Assembly (NCBI GenBank): GCA_027924585.1
Contig: BSBM01000370.1
Coordinates: forward strand, 30,029,501 to 30,093,500
DNA length: 64,000 bases
From: Larix kaempferi
Taxonomy: Eukaryota > Streptophyta > Pinopsida > Pinales > Pinaceae
Direction of reading: 5' to 3'
A program made the translations under genes and the position numbers. The notes under the pieces are model-generated. The model made no database searches. It was not told the DNA's origin and saw only the letters and a list, made by a program, of their open reading frames with translations. Position 1 is the first letter of the stretch; each line of letters starts with the position of its first letter. This document shows, piece after piece, positions 11,117-23,169 of the stretch.

Positions 11117-12692
11117 TAATGCAGGAGCATCCTAGTCTCCATCCAAGTTTAGGGTTTGGTCAAACCTTAGGATCTTGACATTTTCCTAAGTACGGGTATT
11201 TTTATAAATTCATTGTAACTAAGTCCACATCTAATGGAAACATTCGATGAAGATCAAGGATCTCATGAGCGAGTCATATATATAGGATTAAGTATGTTGC
11301 TAAAATTATATAACAATTGCAGCAGGTTAGGGGTGTGTTGAGTGTAATGTGGATCTGAACCAGAATTGGTTCCAGAATCCTTCTATATATATTGTGTGAG
11401 CCTACGAGGCATAAGGGTGGCCAAAACAATGTAAATTGGGCCAGGGGAAGTGACCCTTCTTGTATCAGGTTTCTTATGTGTGAATGAAGAGGGATAATTG
11501 TGCATATCTATATTAATGGATGATTGTGATAGACAAATAACTATGCGTGTCTGTAAGATTCCATGAATTGAATGATTGGTAAACTCTGTTAATGACTGAT
11601 AAATCTATGTGTATGAATAGCCTGGATTTAGGGTTTTTGAGAATTGAATGTTGTAGAGGACGTTGAATGATCTCTGTATATGAGCGCATGAGTAATTGAT
11701 AAGTCTCTGTGTATGAAGGTAGAAGGTATTTTGATCTTAAAGGGATAGCTTGTAAATCCTGTATCATCGATCACTGGAAGTATTGATGCGCTGTGTATAC
11801 GAATGTTGCAGAGCTGCATAAAAGATGAAGATATGGATATGAAGATCATATCCAACAAAGGAGATCAAAATTGATGAAGATGGGTTGAGTTTGATTGATC
11901 GATTCTCTGATCAACCAACGTGCAGTTGCAGAGATTGCATTCGGTTCTTTCTATAGAGGTTGAACAATCCAGATCGGAGTGAAGGAGATCAACGAAGGGG
12001 AAAGGATTTCGCGAGGTGAACTAGCGCGGGAGATAGAGCTCCGCAAACCGAAATTTAAGTGTTCCACATTGATCACAGATCAATGGATTAGAGAAGTCGC
12101 CGAAGAGATCAAAAACGTATATAGTGTTCCACGACAACAATAGTTTGGGAGTTAACGACCAGAATAGATGCAAGGAGTCCACCATTGATCTGGATCTGAC
12201 GGCCCACATAAATTGTGGAAGGAAAACTTGCCGATATGACGACCCAAAGTAATTGTGGAATTGTGGAAGGAACTTTGTGGGAGGACAATTGCAGAATCCA
12301 ATTTCAAGGAAGTGCGGAAGGCACACCCACAATTGCGGAGGGAATGTTGCAGATGCCAATTGAGGAAGTAGTTGCAGAAGGAAGTTGTGAAGGCATGCTC
12401 GCAATTGCGGAAGGAAGGCGATTGCAGAAAGGTGATTGTAGGAAAGCGATTGCGGAAGGGAATTTGCAGAAGATAATTGGGGAAGGAATACTTGCTCGAT
12501 GCTCTTCATTCAGGTGAGACCTGAAATATTTATGTAATCCAGCTCATTGCAAGTTTTGAGATCCTCCATTCAATGACAGTTTGTAGAAATACTTAGCCGG
12601 GTATGCTAAGTTTGGTGGTTCTATTAAATTTGGAATCACACTACACCTGGGGAAGGTGGGTTGGATTGGTTTTGTTGACCCCTCCTGCATCA
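11117..12692 (+). repeat. 5' LTR of element E
   Basis: It starts TAATGCAGGAG (ancestral TGATGCAGGAG, as in the partner) and ends CTCCTGCATCA, so the ends are an 11-bp inverted repeat. It is colinear with 15077-16178 plus 25364-25921 but differs visibly throughout, including an indel near 15190-15260, so E is older than D and B. Confidence 0.92.
12200..12490. repeat. Degenerate minisatellite in the LTR of E (TTGCGGAAGG units)
   Basis: Variants of (A)TTGC(A/G)GAAGG recur about every 12-25 bp, for example CAATTGCGGAGGG, GTTGCAGAAGG, CAATTGCGGAAGG and GATTGCGGAAGGG. The same block is present in the partner LTR at 25445-25715. It creates spurious frames on both strands. Confidence 0.8.
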
Positions 12693-12693
12693 A

Positions 12694-12706
12694 TTGTTAT
12701 CAGAGC
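12694..12706 (+). promoter_or_regulatory. Primer binding site of element E (tRNA-iMet type)
   Basis: TTGTTATCAGAGCAT lies one base inside the 5' LTR. It is one mismatch from TGGTATCAGAGC, the complement of the initiator methionine tRNA 3' end. Confidence 0.82.
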
Positions 12707-13440
12707 ATAAAAAAATTATGCATGCACTATAAGGAGATCAGAGCAGCAATTGCAGCTAGGTGGAAGAAGAATCTTAACAGAAAGGGAAGTGAAGCTTCCA
12801 CGAAGGAAACAAAGGTAAATCACATTTTTATTTTCAATTTATGTTAAAGTTGAAGGCTGAAAACTGTGCTGAGAAGGTTGGTCAAATGGAAGTGTTCATA
12901 GTTGAATCAAATCAAGGATTTATGTTAAAAGAAAAGTGACAATTCAATGGGACCTGGTGTCCTCTTAAAATAAGAATTCAAGGAAGATATTGGTCCAAAG
13001 GAGATGGATCAAAAGGGAGAATGATAAGATCTTGGTATATATATTATAAGCGATTGATTAATATGTTTGTATTAACTCTGGTTTGATATTATTGCAGGTT
13101 GAAGCCTATGAGAAGTTTGATAGTAGCAGATAGATTGAAAGCTATGACAAAGAACATATGTGTTCTTGATGAGAAGAGTTTGTGAACTCTTAGAGAAAAG
13201 AGGAAGTAGTGGTAGAACCTAAGGATCCAACAGAGGTTGGACAAGAAGGGGGCAAGTTGAATGTTCTCAAAGAGGAAGTGTATCTGTAGAATCCAAAGGA
13301 GCAAAGGGATTTTCTCAAGAGGTTCTAGAGGAGAAGGGACCAGTGATACCAAAAGGTAAACCTCAAGGAGAGATGGCTTGTTGAGGTATAGTTAGCAAGT
13401 ATGAAGACTTGTTGAGAGAAGGATTGGGAGCAGTCCACAA
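12707..13440 (+). other. Leader region of element E
   Basis: Untranslated or badly decayed sequence between primer site and coding part. Short open stretches are purine rich, but no frame is convincing and no known Gag motif was found. Confidence 0.4.
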
Positions 13441-14588
13441 GTGAACAAGATGAAGTTCACAGAAGAAGAGGAGATAGAGACAATGACTATTGCAAGTCAT
13501 TATAGAGGTTCAAAGGAAATCCACAACAAAATAAAATATGCCAAAGAAAAAAGCATCAAAAGGATGAGTCAAAAGGAGTATGACGGGGAATTGGTTGAAA
13601 TAAGCATACATATTAGTCTGCTAGAAGCAAGGCTACAAGAAGACTAGAGGTATAGTTGGATAATGAAGAAGAAGAAAGTGAGATGGAATTCACTACAAGT
13701 GAAGCTAAAGAAAAAGATGTATGCCAGATTGAAGGAAGAACTCAGGACAACTGATCTAAGATAGAAGTTTTTGAATGTGAGCCAGAATAGGGTCCTTTGC
13801 TTGGGGAAGATGTGAATGAGGATGATGAAGCAAAGATTATAGATACTTTTCTGAACTCTCTGATAAGTTCAGAACCAAATGAAGAGGATATGGTAGAGAC
13901 TTCATATGATGAGCACTATGTTTTTAAATCTAATGGTTTGTGTATGACTGTAGGTATTGAATAATTCTTAGATGATGTGTTTATGAAGGAAGAAACTGAA
14001 CAATCATCTTGGATTGTCATGGAAAATGAAGGAGGAGGAGAAATGATTTTCAAAAGAATAGAAACAGAACATAATCTTGTTGTAAATGAAGATGAAATGG
14101 TAATGCATCTTGTAGCTTAGACTATAAGAGAGATATATGTTGGTGAATAAATGAAGTTGCTAGAAGAGATTAATGAAATAGAAGAGTTCTTGACTAAATA
14201 TGTATTCAAGGACAATGAAGATGGACAATCTCTTGAAGAGGTGAAGGAAGAAAAATAAATGTACAAAGGCATTTGAGGTGGACTAGATCAGAATTACATT
14301 CTGATGAAAAGAGAGGCTATGTTGTCTCATGAATATAGCCAAAGAGAAATTGAAGACAAACATTTTGATGATAAAGGAATATATGGACGAGGTCTCAATA
14401 AATTTTTGAAAAGTTTAGAACAGTATGAGGAGATGGTGCTACAAGCAACAAAAAAGGCTAAAGGATTTTATATTTTTAAATCTGGTCATTTGTGTGTGAT
14501 TGCAGGAGATGTCATTTATGAAGGTTTTGAAGTCAAGTATGATGAAGAGTACCTTTTTAATGAGGGAAAGACTGACTTGTTGCAATAG
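13441..14588 (+). pseudogene. Acidic protein of element E with FK...LC..(V/A)G repeats
   Basis: From about 13800 onward a single frame holds with only point stops. It is rich in Glu, Asp and Lys and has no retroviral domain. Two copies of one motif stand out: HYVFKSNGLCMTVG (about 13914-13955) and FYIFKSGHLCVIAGD (about 14466-14512). The first is preceded by SSEPNEEDMVETSYDE. The minus-strand ORFs of element H contain the same arrangement (SSNHIEDLMIEIVDE...FLCMNVG near 52230-52330), so the two elements encode related proteins. Function is unknown. Because it is the only coding capacity between primer site and 3' LTR, it may be a divergent structural (Gag-like) or accessory protein. Stops at 13963-13965, 14118-14120 and elsewhere show decay. 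Confidence 0.6.
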
Positions 14589-15066
14589 AAAGAACTCATA
14601 GATGATTTGCTATTTGGAAAAATAAATCCATTGGAATTTGTTATGAAGTAGGAGCAGAAAAAAAGATGAAGAAATGATGATACAACAGTTAGTGGATAGC
14701 AACAGAGAGCTACAAGACAAGTAGAGTAAGCAGGTGTACCAGCCAGTGAATAGACTGGACAATGAAATTGAGATGATAAGGATGTTGATGGTGAAGGTGT
14801 CTCAGAGAAGACATGAAGAAAGAATTAAGATCTACATCAACAAAGAAAGAAGACAAAGCAACAACAGGAGAAAAGTGACAAGGGAATATTTCAAAAAGCA
14901 AGGCTAGTGGAGCATTGCAGCAGAAAGTATGGAAACCAGGAGAGTTGCAATCAACAACAAGACAACAAGACAACCATGAAGCAACTGAAAAGCTTCAGCA
15001 TAAATTTTGTGACCTATGCATATTGAATATTGAAGGTTATGAACTAGAGGTCATATTTATTTCTTC

Positions 15067-15076
15067 CTGGGGAGTT
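15067..15076 (+). promoter_or_regulatory. Probable polypurine tract of element E
   Basis: CCTGGGGAGTT directly precedes the 3' LTR start TGATGCAGGAG. The tract is short and partly broken by T, so the call rests mainly on position. Confidence 0.5.
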
Positions 15077-16178
15077 TGATGCAGGAGCATCCTGCTCTCC
15101 ATCCAAGTTCAGTGTTTGGTCAGACCTTAGGGTCTTGACATTTGCCTAAGCAGGGGTATTTTGATCAAGTCATTGTAAATATGTTAAATTCCTTAGATTC
15201 TAGATGGGTGATGAGTCACTATGTGAGTGAATGAGTCATTGAGTCAAAGTATGAGTCATGTAAATAAGTCCACATCTAATGGTAGCATTCGATGAAGATC
15301 AAGGCTCTCATGAGAGAGTCATAGAGATATGATTAAGTATGTTTCTAAAATTAGATAACAGTTGTAGCAGGTTAGGGGTGTGTTGAGTGTAATGTGGATC
15401 TGAACCATAATTGGTTCCAGAATCCTTCTGTATATATTGTGTGAGCCTACAAGGCATAAGGGTGGCCAAAACAATGTAAATCTGGCCAGGGGAAGTGACC
15501 CTGCTTGTATCAGGTTTCTTATGTGTGATTGAAGAACAATAATTGTGCATCTCTATATCAATGGATGAGGTGTGTTTGAATTATGATAGAATAATAGCTC
15601 TCTCTATGTGTAAGATTCCATGAATTGAATGATTGGTAAACTATGTTAATGACTGATAAATCTGTGTGTATGAATAGCCCAGAGTTAGGGTTTCTGAGAA
15701 TTGAATGTTGCAGAGGACGTTCACTAATCTATGTATATGAGCGCATGAGTAATTAATAAGTCTATGTGTATGAAGGTAAAATGTATTCTTATCTTAAAGG
15801 GATAGCTTGAAACCTTGTATCATCAGTCACTGGAAGGATTGATGCACTGTGTATATGAATGTTGTAGATCTGCATAAAATATGAAGCTATGGAGATGAAT
15901 ATTAGATCCAATGAAGGAGATCAAACCCGGTGAAGATGGGTTACGTTTGATTGATCGATTCTCTAATCAATCAATGTGCAATTGCAAATATTGCATTCGG
16001 CTCGTTCTAAATAGGTTGGACGATCCAGATCGAAGCGAAGGATATCAATGATGGGGAAAGTATTTCACGAGATGAAATAGCGTGGGAGACAGAGCTCCAC
16101 AAACCCAAAGTTAAGCATTCCGCATTGATCACAGATCAACGGACGAGAGAAGTCTTTGAATAGATTAACAACGTATAT
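15077..16178 (+). repeat. 3' LTR of element E, left part
   Basis: It starts TGATGCAGGAGCATCC and is colinear with 11117-12115 of the 5' LTR. It stops at TATAT (16174-16178), the target site of copia element D, and resumes at 25364. Confidence 0.92.
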
Positions 16179-16623
16179 TGTTAGAAAAACAGGATCGTAG
16201 AGCAATAACAATAAACAGAAATGAAAATATAATCACACACACATTACAAGAGAGACACAGATAGATCGTGGTTCACCCAAGTTGGGCTGCGTCCACACTG
16301 AAGTTGCCAGTCCTTATTATTATTCCATCTAGAAAAGTGAAGGGATACAACCTGCAGCACAACTGCTACACTTCCTCTTCACTGTCTTATAGTCTCTCTT
16401 CTTGATCTCAGAGATCTTTACAATGCATAATACCTAATACATCATTAACCCTAGCCGTGTTACAATGTCTTTCTTTTATAAGGAAAATACAATGGGAAAA
16501 TACCACAGGTTACCCAAAACCATGGGCCTGAAAACTGGTGTCGGGATCATAACCAAACTTGGGGTATGAACACGGCTGAATAATAATATCTCTGAATCTA
16601 GATATTAGACTCCACAACCAACA
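16179..16623 (-). repeat. 3' LTR of copia D
   Basis: On the minus strand it runs from TGTTGGTTGTGGAGTC to TTTTTCTAACA. It is 445 bp, equal in length to the 5' LTR. Confidence 0.95.
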
Positions 16624-16636
16624 ATCTCCCACTTGG
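16624..16636 (-). promoter_or_regulatory. Polypurine tract of copia D
   Basis: The minus strand reads CCAAGTGGGAGAT directly before the 3' LTR, a usual copia plus-strand primer. Confidence 0.82.
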
Positions 16637-16709
16637 AGATTTATCACAACAACTCTACCGCTGCTACACTTGCTGGACCTTGGACTTGGCAATTTTCTCA
16701 TCTTCACTT

Positions 16710-17240
16710 TCATGCTAGAAGGCCAACTGAAATCGAGTAGGAACTCAGTTTCTCTTTGGTCACTACCTTTGTGAACATGTCTGCAGGATTTTGGCTAGTG
16801 TGTATCTTTTCCAGCTTCAATAGTTCATCTTCCATAATAGAGCATATGAAATGGTACTTGAGATGTATATGTTTAGTATTAGAATGGAATGCTGAGTTAT
16901 TTGCAAGATGAATGGCACTCTGGTTGTCACTATACAACCTGCTATCCTTTTGCTTCTTACCCAATTCTTTCATAAACCTCTGCAACCAAATAATATCTTT
17001 ACTAGCCTCTGTAACAACAACATACTTTGCTTCCGTTGTTGAAAGTGCAACAACCTTATGCAGTTTCAAAATCCAACTTACTGTTGTTCCACCTACAGTA
17101 AACACATACCTTGTGGTGCTCCTCCTGCTATCCTTATCACCTGCCATATCTGCATCAACATATCCCTGTAGAACAATGTCTGAACCTCCAAAACATAATG
17201 CCTGAGTGGTAGTACCTCTCAAATACCTGAGAATCCACTG
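16710..17240 (-). pseudogene. Copia RNase H (element D)
   Basis: Acidic catalytic positions are all visible: GYVDADMAGDKDSRRST, LSTTEAKYV, LYSDNQSAIHLA and NPADMFTK. The frame is open for 170 codons but is out of register with the reverse transcriptase upstream. It degrades the RNA strand of the RNA-DNA hybrid. It ends with SVGLLA about 85 bases before the polypurine tract, a normal copia distance. Confidence 0.92.
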
Positions 17241-18420
17241 TACTGCCTTCTAATGTTCTTTACCTGGATTGTTCATATATCTGCTCACAACTCCCATTGC
17301 TTGTGCAATATCTGGTCTTATGCACACCATGGCATACATCAAGCTGCCAACTGCTGATTGATAGGGAATCTTGGACATGTAATCTGTCTCTTCCTGTGTC
17401 TTGGGACAATTTCCTTACTTAGATTGAAATGGCTGGCCAAAGGTGTACTAACTGGTTTTGCATTCTGCATTATGAACCTCTCCAACACCTTTTGTATGTA
17501 CTCACTCTGAGACAATGTCAATTTGCGATTTTTCTCGTCTTTCGTTATTCTCATACCAAGGATTTGCTTTGCAGCACCCAAATCCTTCATCACAAATGAA
17601 TTAGCTAACTTCCTTTTGAGTACATTTATATCCTGCATGTTAGACCTTGCAACAAGCATGTCATCCACATACATAACAAGATAATATATCTTTCATTGTC
17701 TAGCTTCTTGAAATAAACACAGTGGTCAGAATGACATCTACTATAACCTTGTTCTGTCATAAACTTGTCAAATTTTAAATACCACTTCCTTGGAGCTTGC
17801 TTCAAGCCATACAAACTCTTTTTCAACCCACATACCAAGTTTTCCTTACCTTTGACCTCATACCCTTGTGGCTTCTGCATATATATCTCTTCCTCCAAAT
17901 CCCCATGGAGAAAGGTTGTTTTTACATCTAACTATTCAAGATACAAATCTTCTACCACCACTAAACTTAAGATAGTCCTAATTGAAGTCATCTTAACAAC
18001 AGGAGAAAATATTTCATCAAAGTCTATACCTTTCTTTTGTGCAAACCCCTTTACAACAAGTCTTGCCTTGTACCGCTTCTTACCTCCTTCTTCTTCCTTC
18101 AACCTGTAAATCCATTTGTTCTGCAATGCTCTTTTACCAGCAGGAAACTGAACCAGATCCCAAGTCTGGTTTCCTACCAATGAGTCCATCTCCTCATTCA
18201 TTCCTTGCTCCCACTTCTTTCTAGTTTCCACCTGCATTGCTTCTTCATAACATTCTGGTTCACCAACATCAGTCATCAACAAATAATACATTGAAGGAGA
18301 GTATCGTTCAGGGAGTCTACTTAACCTGGTAGATCTTCTTGCAGTTGCAGGAGTTTCAGGTACTTGTTGTTGTTCTTGATTTTCTGGCACCTTTGGAACT
18401 TCATTTTCTTAAATTTCATC
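17241..18420 (-). pseudogene. Copia reverse transcriptase (element D)
   Basis: The start is marked by the copia pattern TWDLVQFPAGKRALQNKW and YKARLVVKGFAQKKGIDF, followed by LDVKTTFLHGDLEEEIYM and YGLKQAPRKWY. A stop follows LYLE at 17932. A frameshift near 17670-17680 falls just before the catalytic motif, which is intact in the next frame as YVDDMLVA. A further break occurs near 17400 after LASHFNLSKEIVP. The enzyme copies element RNA into DNA. The catalytic aspartates survive, but the protein can no longer be made. Confidence 0.93.
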
Positions 18421-19300
18421 AAGTACTGTGTACTCTGTGTTTTCCTTTTCTTATTTCTTTCCCTGCAACTGATCTTTATACATGACCTTTTCATTGAATA
18501 TGACATCTCTACTTCTAATGATTTTGTGATTTTCATAATTCCATAAATGATAGCCAAAATCATCAATCCCATATCCAATAAAGGTACATTTCTTGGATTT
18601 AGCTTCAAGCTTTGTTCTATTTTCTTTATCAATATGGACAAATGCTTCACAACCAAATGTTTTTAGAAATAAGTAGTTTACCTTTTTATCTATCCATGCC
18701 TCCTTTGGAATACCACCATCCAAAGCACTTGAAGGTCCTCTGTTTATTAAATAAACAATAGTATTTACAACATCTGCCCAAAACTGTAAGAAAAACCCTG
18801 CATGCAATCTCATACACCTTGCACGCTCCATGATCGTTCTGTTAATCCTTTCAGACACAGCATTTTCTTGTGGTGTTCCTAGGACTGTCTTCTCTCTACG
18901 AATCCCATGGTATGAACAATAACTATCAAACTCCTTGCCGCAGTACTCACCTCCATTATTAGATCTGAGACACTTCAACCTTTTTCCTGTCTCATTCTCA
19001 ACCAAATCTTTCCACTTCTTAAAAGTAGCAAACACATCAGATTTCTGTCTACTGCAATAAACCCAAGTTTTCCTAGTTGCATCATCAATAAATGTAACAT
19101 AATAATGAGAGCCACCAAGAGATTGTACCTGAGACGGTCCCCATACATCTGTATGCACAAGATTTAACTTTTCATTCTTCTTCTGTTTCCCAACCCTGAG
19201 AAATATGACTCTCTTCTGTTTTCCATAAATACAATTCTCACAGAATTCCAAACTTACCTCAAATCTGGCAGCAACTTCCTTAAGTGGAGAATCTGCATCC
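18421..19300 (-). pseudogene. Copia integrase (element D)
   Basis: The region continues the zinc domain (CENCIYGKQKRV) into the core: LVHTDVWGP holds the first Asp, but the second catalytic Asp is Asn (LRSNNGGEY instead of the usual RSDNGGEY). The Glu region is TPQENAVSERINRT. The usual copia tail WADVVNTIVYLINRGPSSAL and FGCEAFVHI follows. Integrase joins the cDNA to host DNA, and the Asp to Asn change alone would be expected to inactivate it. The gypsy-like element B interrupts the sequence at 19305, just upstream of this segment. Confidence 0.93.
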
Positions 19301-19305
19301 CCTTC

Positions 19306-19692
19306 TATTAGGAACCTATGTCAACCCTTCTCTTTACTATGTTAGTATATTGTTGTTGGACGCATATGCTTTGTAAGTCATCCCGTAGTATTTGTTGATA
19401 TGTAGTTTATATTATCCCATAGTATTGACCCATAGTATTAGACGCATATGCTTTGTAAGTCGTCCCGTAGTATTATATGTCCCATGGTTTTGACTCATAG
19501 TATTGGGCATAGACTTAGTATATAAGTGTGTGTTGAGGTCATTGAAGGCACCGTGAAGTTAATTGTATTGAGCTTGCTCAAAGGAGGTTGCCCTCTCGAA
19601 GTGGCCCGTGATCAATATAAAAGTGATTCTGAGTTCTGTTATTTCTGATTTCTTGTGTATTTGCATTAATTAATTATTGCAGGTTCTTCACA
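19306..19692 (+). repeat. 5' LTR of element B
   Basis: It runs from TATTAGGAACC (TG mutated to TA) to TTCTTCACA. TATAAGTG near 19520 and ATATAAAAG near 19617 are possible TATA boxes for the element's promoter. Confidence 0.94.
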
Positions 19693-19708
19693 TCTAGCAT
19701 CAGAGCAC
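19693..19708 (+). promoter_or_regulatory. Mutated primer binding site of element B
   Basis: TCTAGCATCAGAGCAC stands where C has TCTGGTATCAGAACAC. The TGG that pairs with the tRNA CCA end is changed to TAG, so this copy is probably a poor template now. Confidence 0.75.
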
Positions 19709-20635
19709 ATTCTTGGGCTCGTTGGGTGGAATTTCTGCCAAATTTTTTTTTGCATCTATTGCAGCTTCGGATTTGGGAATAATCCCTATTCGCTTAACTG
19801 TGGGAAGTACTTGGGCATAAGCCCTAAAACTCATTGTGAGGAGTACCACAGGAACCCCAAAGTAGCTGACCCATTGAGAGGACCTGCCAGCGAAAAGTTC
19901 AATGACCCCTACCTGATTGACTAGTTCCCACCCGTGAGGTAAACCAAGAGCTATCGTTTGTGGCAAAGCGGTTATCAGTTTTACCTGAGCCGTGGAGTGA
20001 GGGGTACTGCCCTAATACGCAAGCCGTCGGACAACATTGGTGGCCGAGTGAAACACCTAAACTGTTAGGAAGCCGTACATACCTGGGCTCCATATCTATT
20101 TTCAGTTGAACTGTTGACGATCACTTCCGCTCCAGATCCAGCCGTTTCAGATCTATCCTGAAAGTCATTCCAGATCCAGTCGTCATTTCAGATCCAACTA
20201 GTTTTTTCTCCGTATCTCCCTTGTTTTTACTCTATTTCCCTTGAAATTTTCGGGGAACCCCTATCATCCCATTCTTCATCTTTCATTCATGAGGACCCTA
20301 TCCCCAATTCCCCTTCCCAAAGCCTGAAATCTCACATTTGTCTATTTTTAGGGTTTGCCATAACTTCCTCAGATTTCACCCAATCACCTTCAAATTTTAC
20401 CACAGAGTTCCTTTCTGAATTCTACTTCTTTGTCCCTCTCTGCCAAATTTTCTCATTCTATCACCCCACTTCTGAAATCCCCCTTTTTTGCTTTCTTGTC
20501 CTTTCGACAGTGTTCAAAATCTAGTCAAACCCCAATTACCCATAAGATGGTTTCCCCAATCCAAATTTCCCTTTACTAAATCAGCTTCTGTTTGTGTTTT
20601 TCTACCCATTCCACCCCCAAAAAAAAAACCTGGTT

Positions 20636-21475
20636 ATGGTTGTCACCCGTGCAGGAGCACACACCATGGAGGAAGCACTTGCAGCCATCCAAACCAAACT
20701 CCAAGATCTTGATGAAAAATTTATCAGCCTCCATCTTCAGCATTCAGCCATGAACAATACCAGACAGCCAGAATCGTTTGCAGCCACCGAGTTCTCTTCT
20801 TCCAGCAATTTTCATGGGCCGAAGCTTGATTTTCCTCGCTTCAATGGTACTGATTCGACTGGATGGATATATCGAGCAGAACAATATTTTAGTTTGCATA
20901 ATACTTCTGATGCCCAGAAAGTTCCACTTGCATCCTTTCATTTGGAACAGGAAGCCCTTCAATGGTACCGTTGGTACCTCAAAGCTCATCCCGAGCCAAA
21001 CTGGGCAGATTTTTGCCAACTCATTTTTCCACGATTTGGTCCTAGTGCTTTTGATGATTTCACATGAGCACTCACTAAACTTCACCAAATTGGCACAGTG
21101 AGAGAGTATCAGACAAAATTTGAGAAATTGGCTAATCACACAGAAGGATTGTCTGATGAATTCTATAGGAGTTGTTTTATCAATGGTCTCAAGGATGAAA
21201 TCCGCTCCGAGGTCAAAATGTTTTGTCCCAACACAATGATGGAAGTCCTAGGGTTGGCTAAGCTGGCCGAGGACAAGATCGCAGCTCAACAACGCTCTAA
21301 ACCCACCTTTGTTCCCTTCAGAAATATGGGTTCCCAACGAACTCCCATCACGCTTGCTCCTCAACCAACTCCTATCAAGCATTTGTCTGAAATAGAAATG
21401 CAGGCACGCCGAGAAAAATGGCTTTGCTATAATTGTGATGAGAAATTCACTCGGGGACATAGATGTGTTCAACAA
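20636..21475 (+). pseudogene. Gypsy gag (element B)
   Basis: The likely start is MVVTRAGAHTMEEALAA at 20636. An N-terminal coiled coil is followed by the capsid domain (GPKLDFPRFNGTDSTGWIY, LEQEALQWYRWYLKAHPEP). One in-frame TGA at 21065-21067 replaces an Arg codon that is CGA-like in C, as expected from deamination of a methylated CpG. The frame then continues to the CCHC knuckle CYNCDEKFTRGHRC near 21427-21468, which binds RNA. Apart from this stop the gag is open, the best preserved of the two copies. Confidence 0.92.
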
Positions 21476-23140
21476 AAGCTCTATCTCTTGGATGTGGATT
21501 CTATGCCTACCTTAGAATTTGGTGAAGAAGCTACAGATACGGTAGATGATCAAGTCGACATTCAACACCCACCTGTTGACACCCCATCTCAGGACGACCC
21601 ACCCGAGATCTCTCTCCATGCTGTAACCGGCGTCACCACCCCACAAACAATGCAGGTCAGGGGATACTTCAAGAAGCTCCCTCTTACCATACTCATTGAT
21701 TCTGGTAGCACTCATAACTTCATTGACCCTCGGATTTCCAAACAGGCTGATTGTTTTGTCCATCCTTGCTCCAACTTTGAAGTCATGGTTGCCAATGGGG
21801 GCACCTTACCTTGCAAGGGGAAGTGTCACAATGTGTGTATCTCTATGGAAGATTATAAACTACGCTCTGACATGTTTGCCTTGTCCTTAGGTAGATGTGA
21901 TGTGGTTTTGGGCATTCAATGGTTATGCACACTTGGCCCCATCTTATGGGATTTTGATGAACTTTGGATGCAGTTTCAAGTCAATGGGGCACAACACAAA
22001 TTTATGGGCTTACAACCAGGGTCTCTCTGCATCATCAGTTCACATCGCCTGGAAAAAATCCTTAAGAAGAATTCACATGGTGTCATCGCTCAGCTCAATT
22101 CCATTCATATGCACCCATCAACAGTCTCCACTACTTCCTTGGATAGATATGCAGGTATCTTTGCTGAACCAATGCGCTTGCTGCCTTTAAGAGACCTTTC
22201 CGGTAAGAATTTAGCCACATCTACCTCTCAACAGGAAATGATGGCTATTTTGCATGCAGTACAGAAGTGGCATCCATACCTATTAGGAAATTATTTCTGC
22301 ATCAAGACTGATCTCCAGAGTCTGGAAAATTTTCTGGAACAATGGGTCTCCTCCCCAACACACCTGAAATGGGTTATCCAACTCATGGGTTATCCCTATG
22401 TGATCACTTAAAAAGAAAGGTAAGGACAATATGGTGGAAGATGCTCCTTCTCACACAATTGATGACCTAGTTTCTCTTACAGCTCTTTCTCTGCTTGTTC
22501 CAAATTGGTTGCAATATGTTCACCAGGGCTATCTCTTCTATGAACTCCATGCTTCTTCATCAACAGGGCACTCTGGGTTCTGCAAAATGTATGACCAGGA
22601 ACAATGTAACTTCTTTTGGCAGGGACTATTCAACATATGGTGGCTGACGATGATACTTTCCAAGTCAACAAGGGTGAAACGACACTCCTTTCGGGATTGC
22701 TCAAACCCTTGCCCATCCCTACACAACTTTGGCCAACTATTTCTATGGATTTCCTAGTAGCGCTCTGGTGGTACAATACCACATCTCAAAGGACACCATA
22801 TGAAGTATTCTATGGAAAAACACCGCCAGTTCTTCTTCCATACACCCTTAGCAGCTCCCCAGTTTAGGAAATTGACTCAGTTCTTCGAAACCGTGATCAG
22901 ATTCTTCTCATTCTGCAGGACAATCTTCACATGGCCATAATTCACCTGAAAAAACAAGCCAATCAACACCGTTCTGAGCGCATTTTCCACTCAACTGATA
23001 GGGTTCTTCTTCATCTACATCCTTCCAAGCAATCCTCCTTGACACTCCAAAGGCGTCAGTGGCCCAAAATGCAACCCGAGGATGCTACCGGGGAACCACT
23101 CCTTCAGATTCTGCAGCAATTTCTCCAACCAAAGCTTTGA
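21476..23140 (+). pseudogene. Gypsy protease + RNase H fragment + integrase ends (element B)
   Basis: The frame from gag continues into a retropepsin (LTILIDSGSTHNFIDPRI near 21690-21735; DVVLGIQWLCTLGPI). At about 22190-22205 YAGIFAEPMRLLPLRDLSG fuses directly to RNase H (STSQQEMMAILHAVQKW), where about 400 codons of reverse transcriptase would be expected. The frame stops at 22411 and continues shifted. Around 22740-22765 the integrase goes from ISMDFLVAL straight to WWYNTTSQRTPYEVFYG, deleting the catalytic core. A C-terminal part (VLRNRDQILLILQDNLHMA, then HRSERIFHSTDRVLLHL) reaches the polypurine tract. Confidence 0.9.
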
Positions 23141-23155
23141 GGACAAAGCCTTTTC

Positions 23156-23169
23156 TAAGGGAGAGGGGA
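23156..23169 (+). promoter_or_regulatory. Polypurine tract of element B
   Basis: AAGGGAGAGGGGA directly before TGTTAGGAACC, the same as in element C. Confidence 0.9.

Noticed and set aside
12021-12517. Frames of 162 codons (minus) and 100 codons (plus) with PQL / AEG repeats
   Set aside because: They translate the TTGCGGAAGG minisatellite of the E LTR; the partner LTR copy does not keep the frames.
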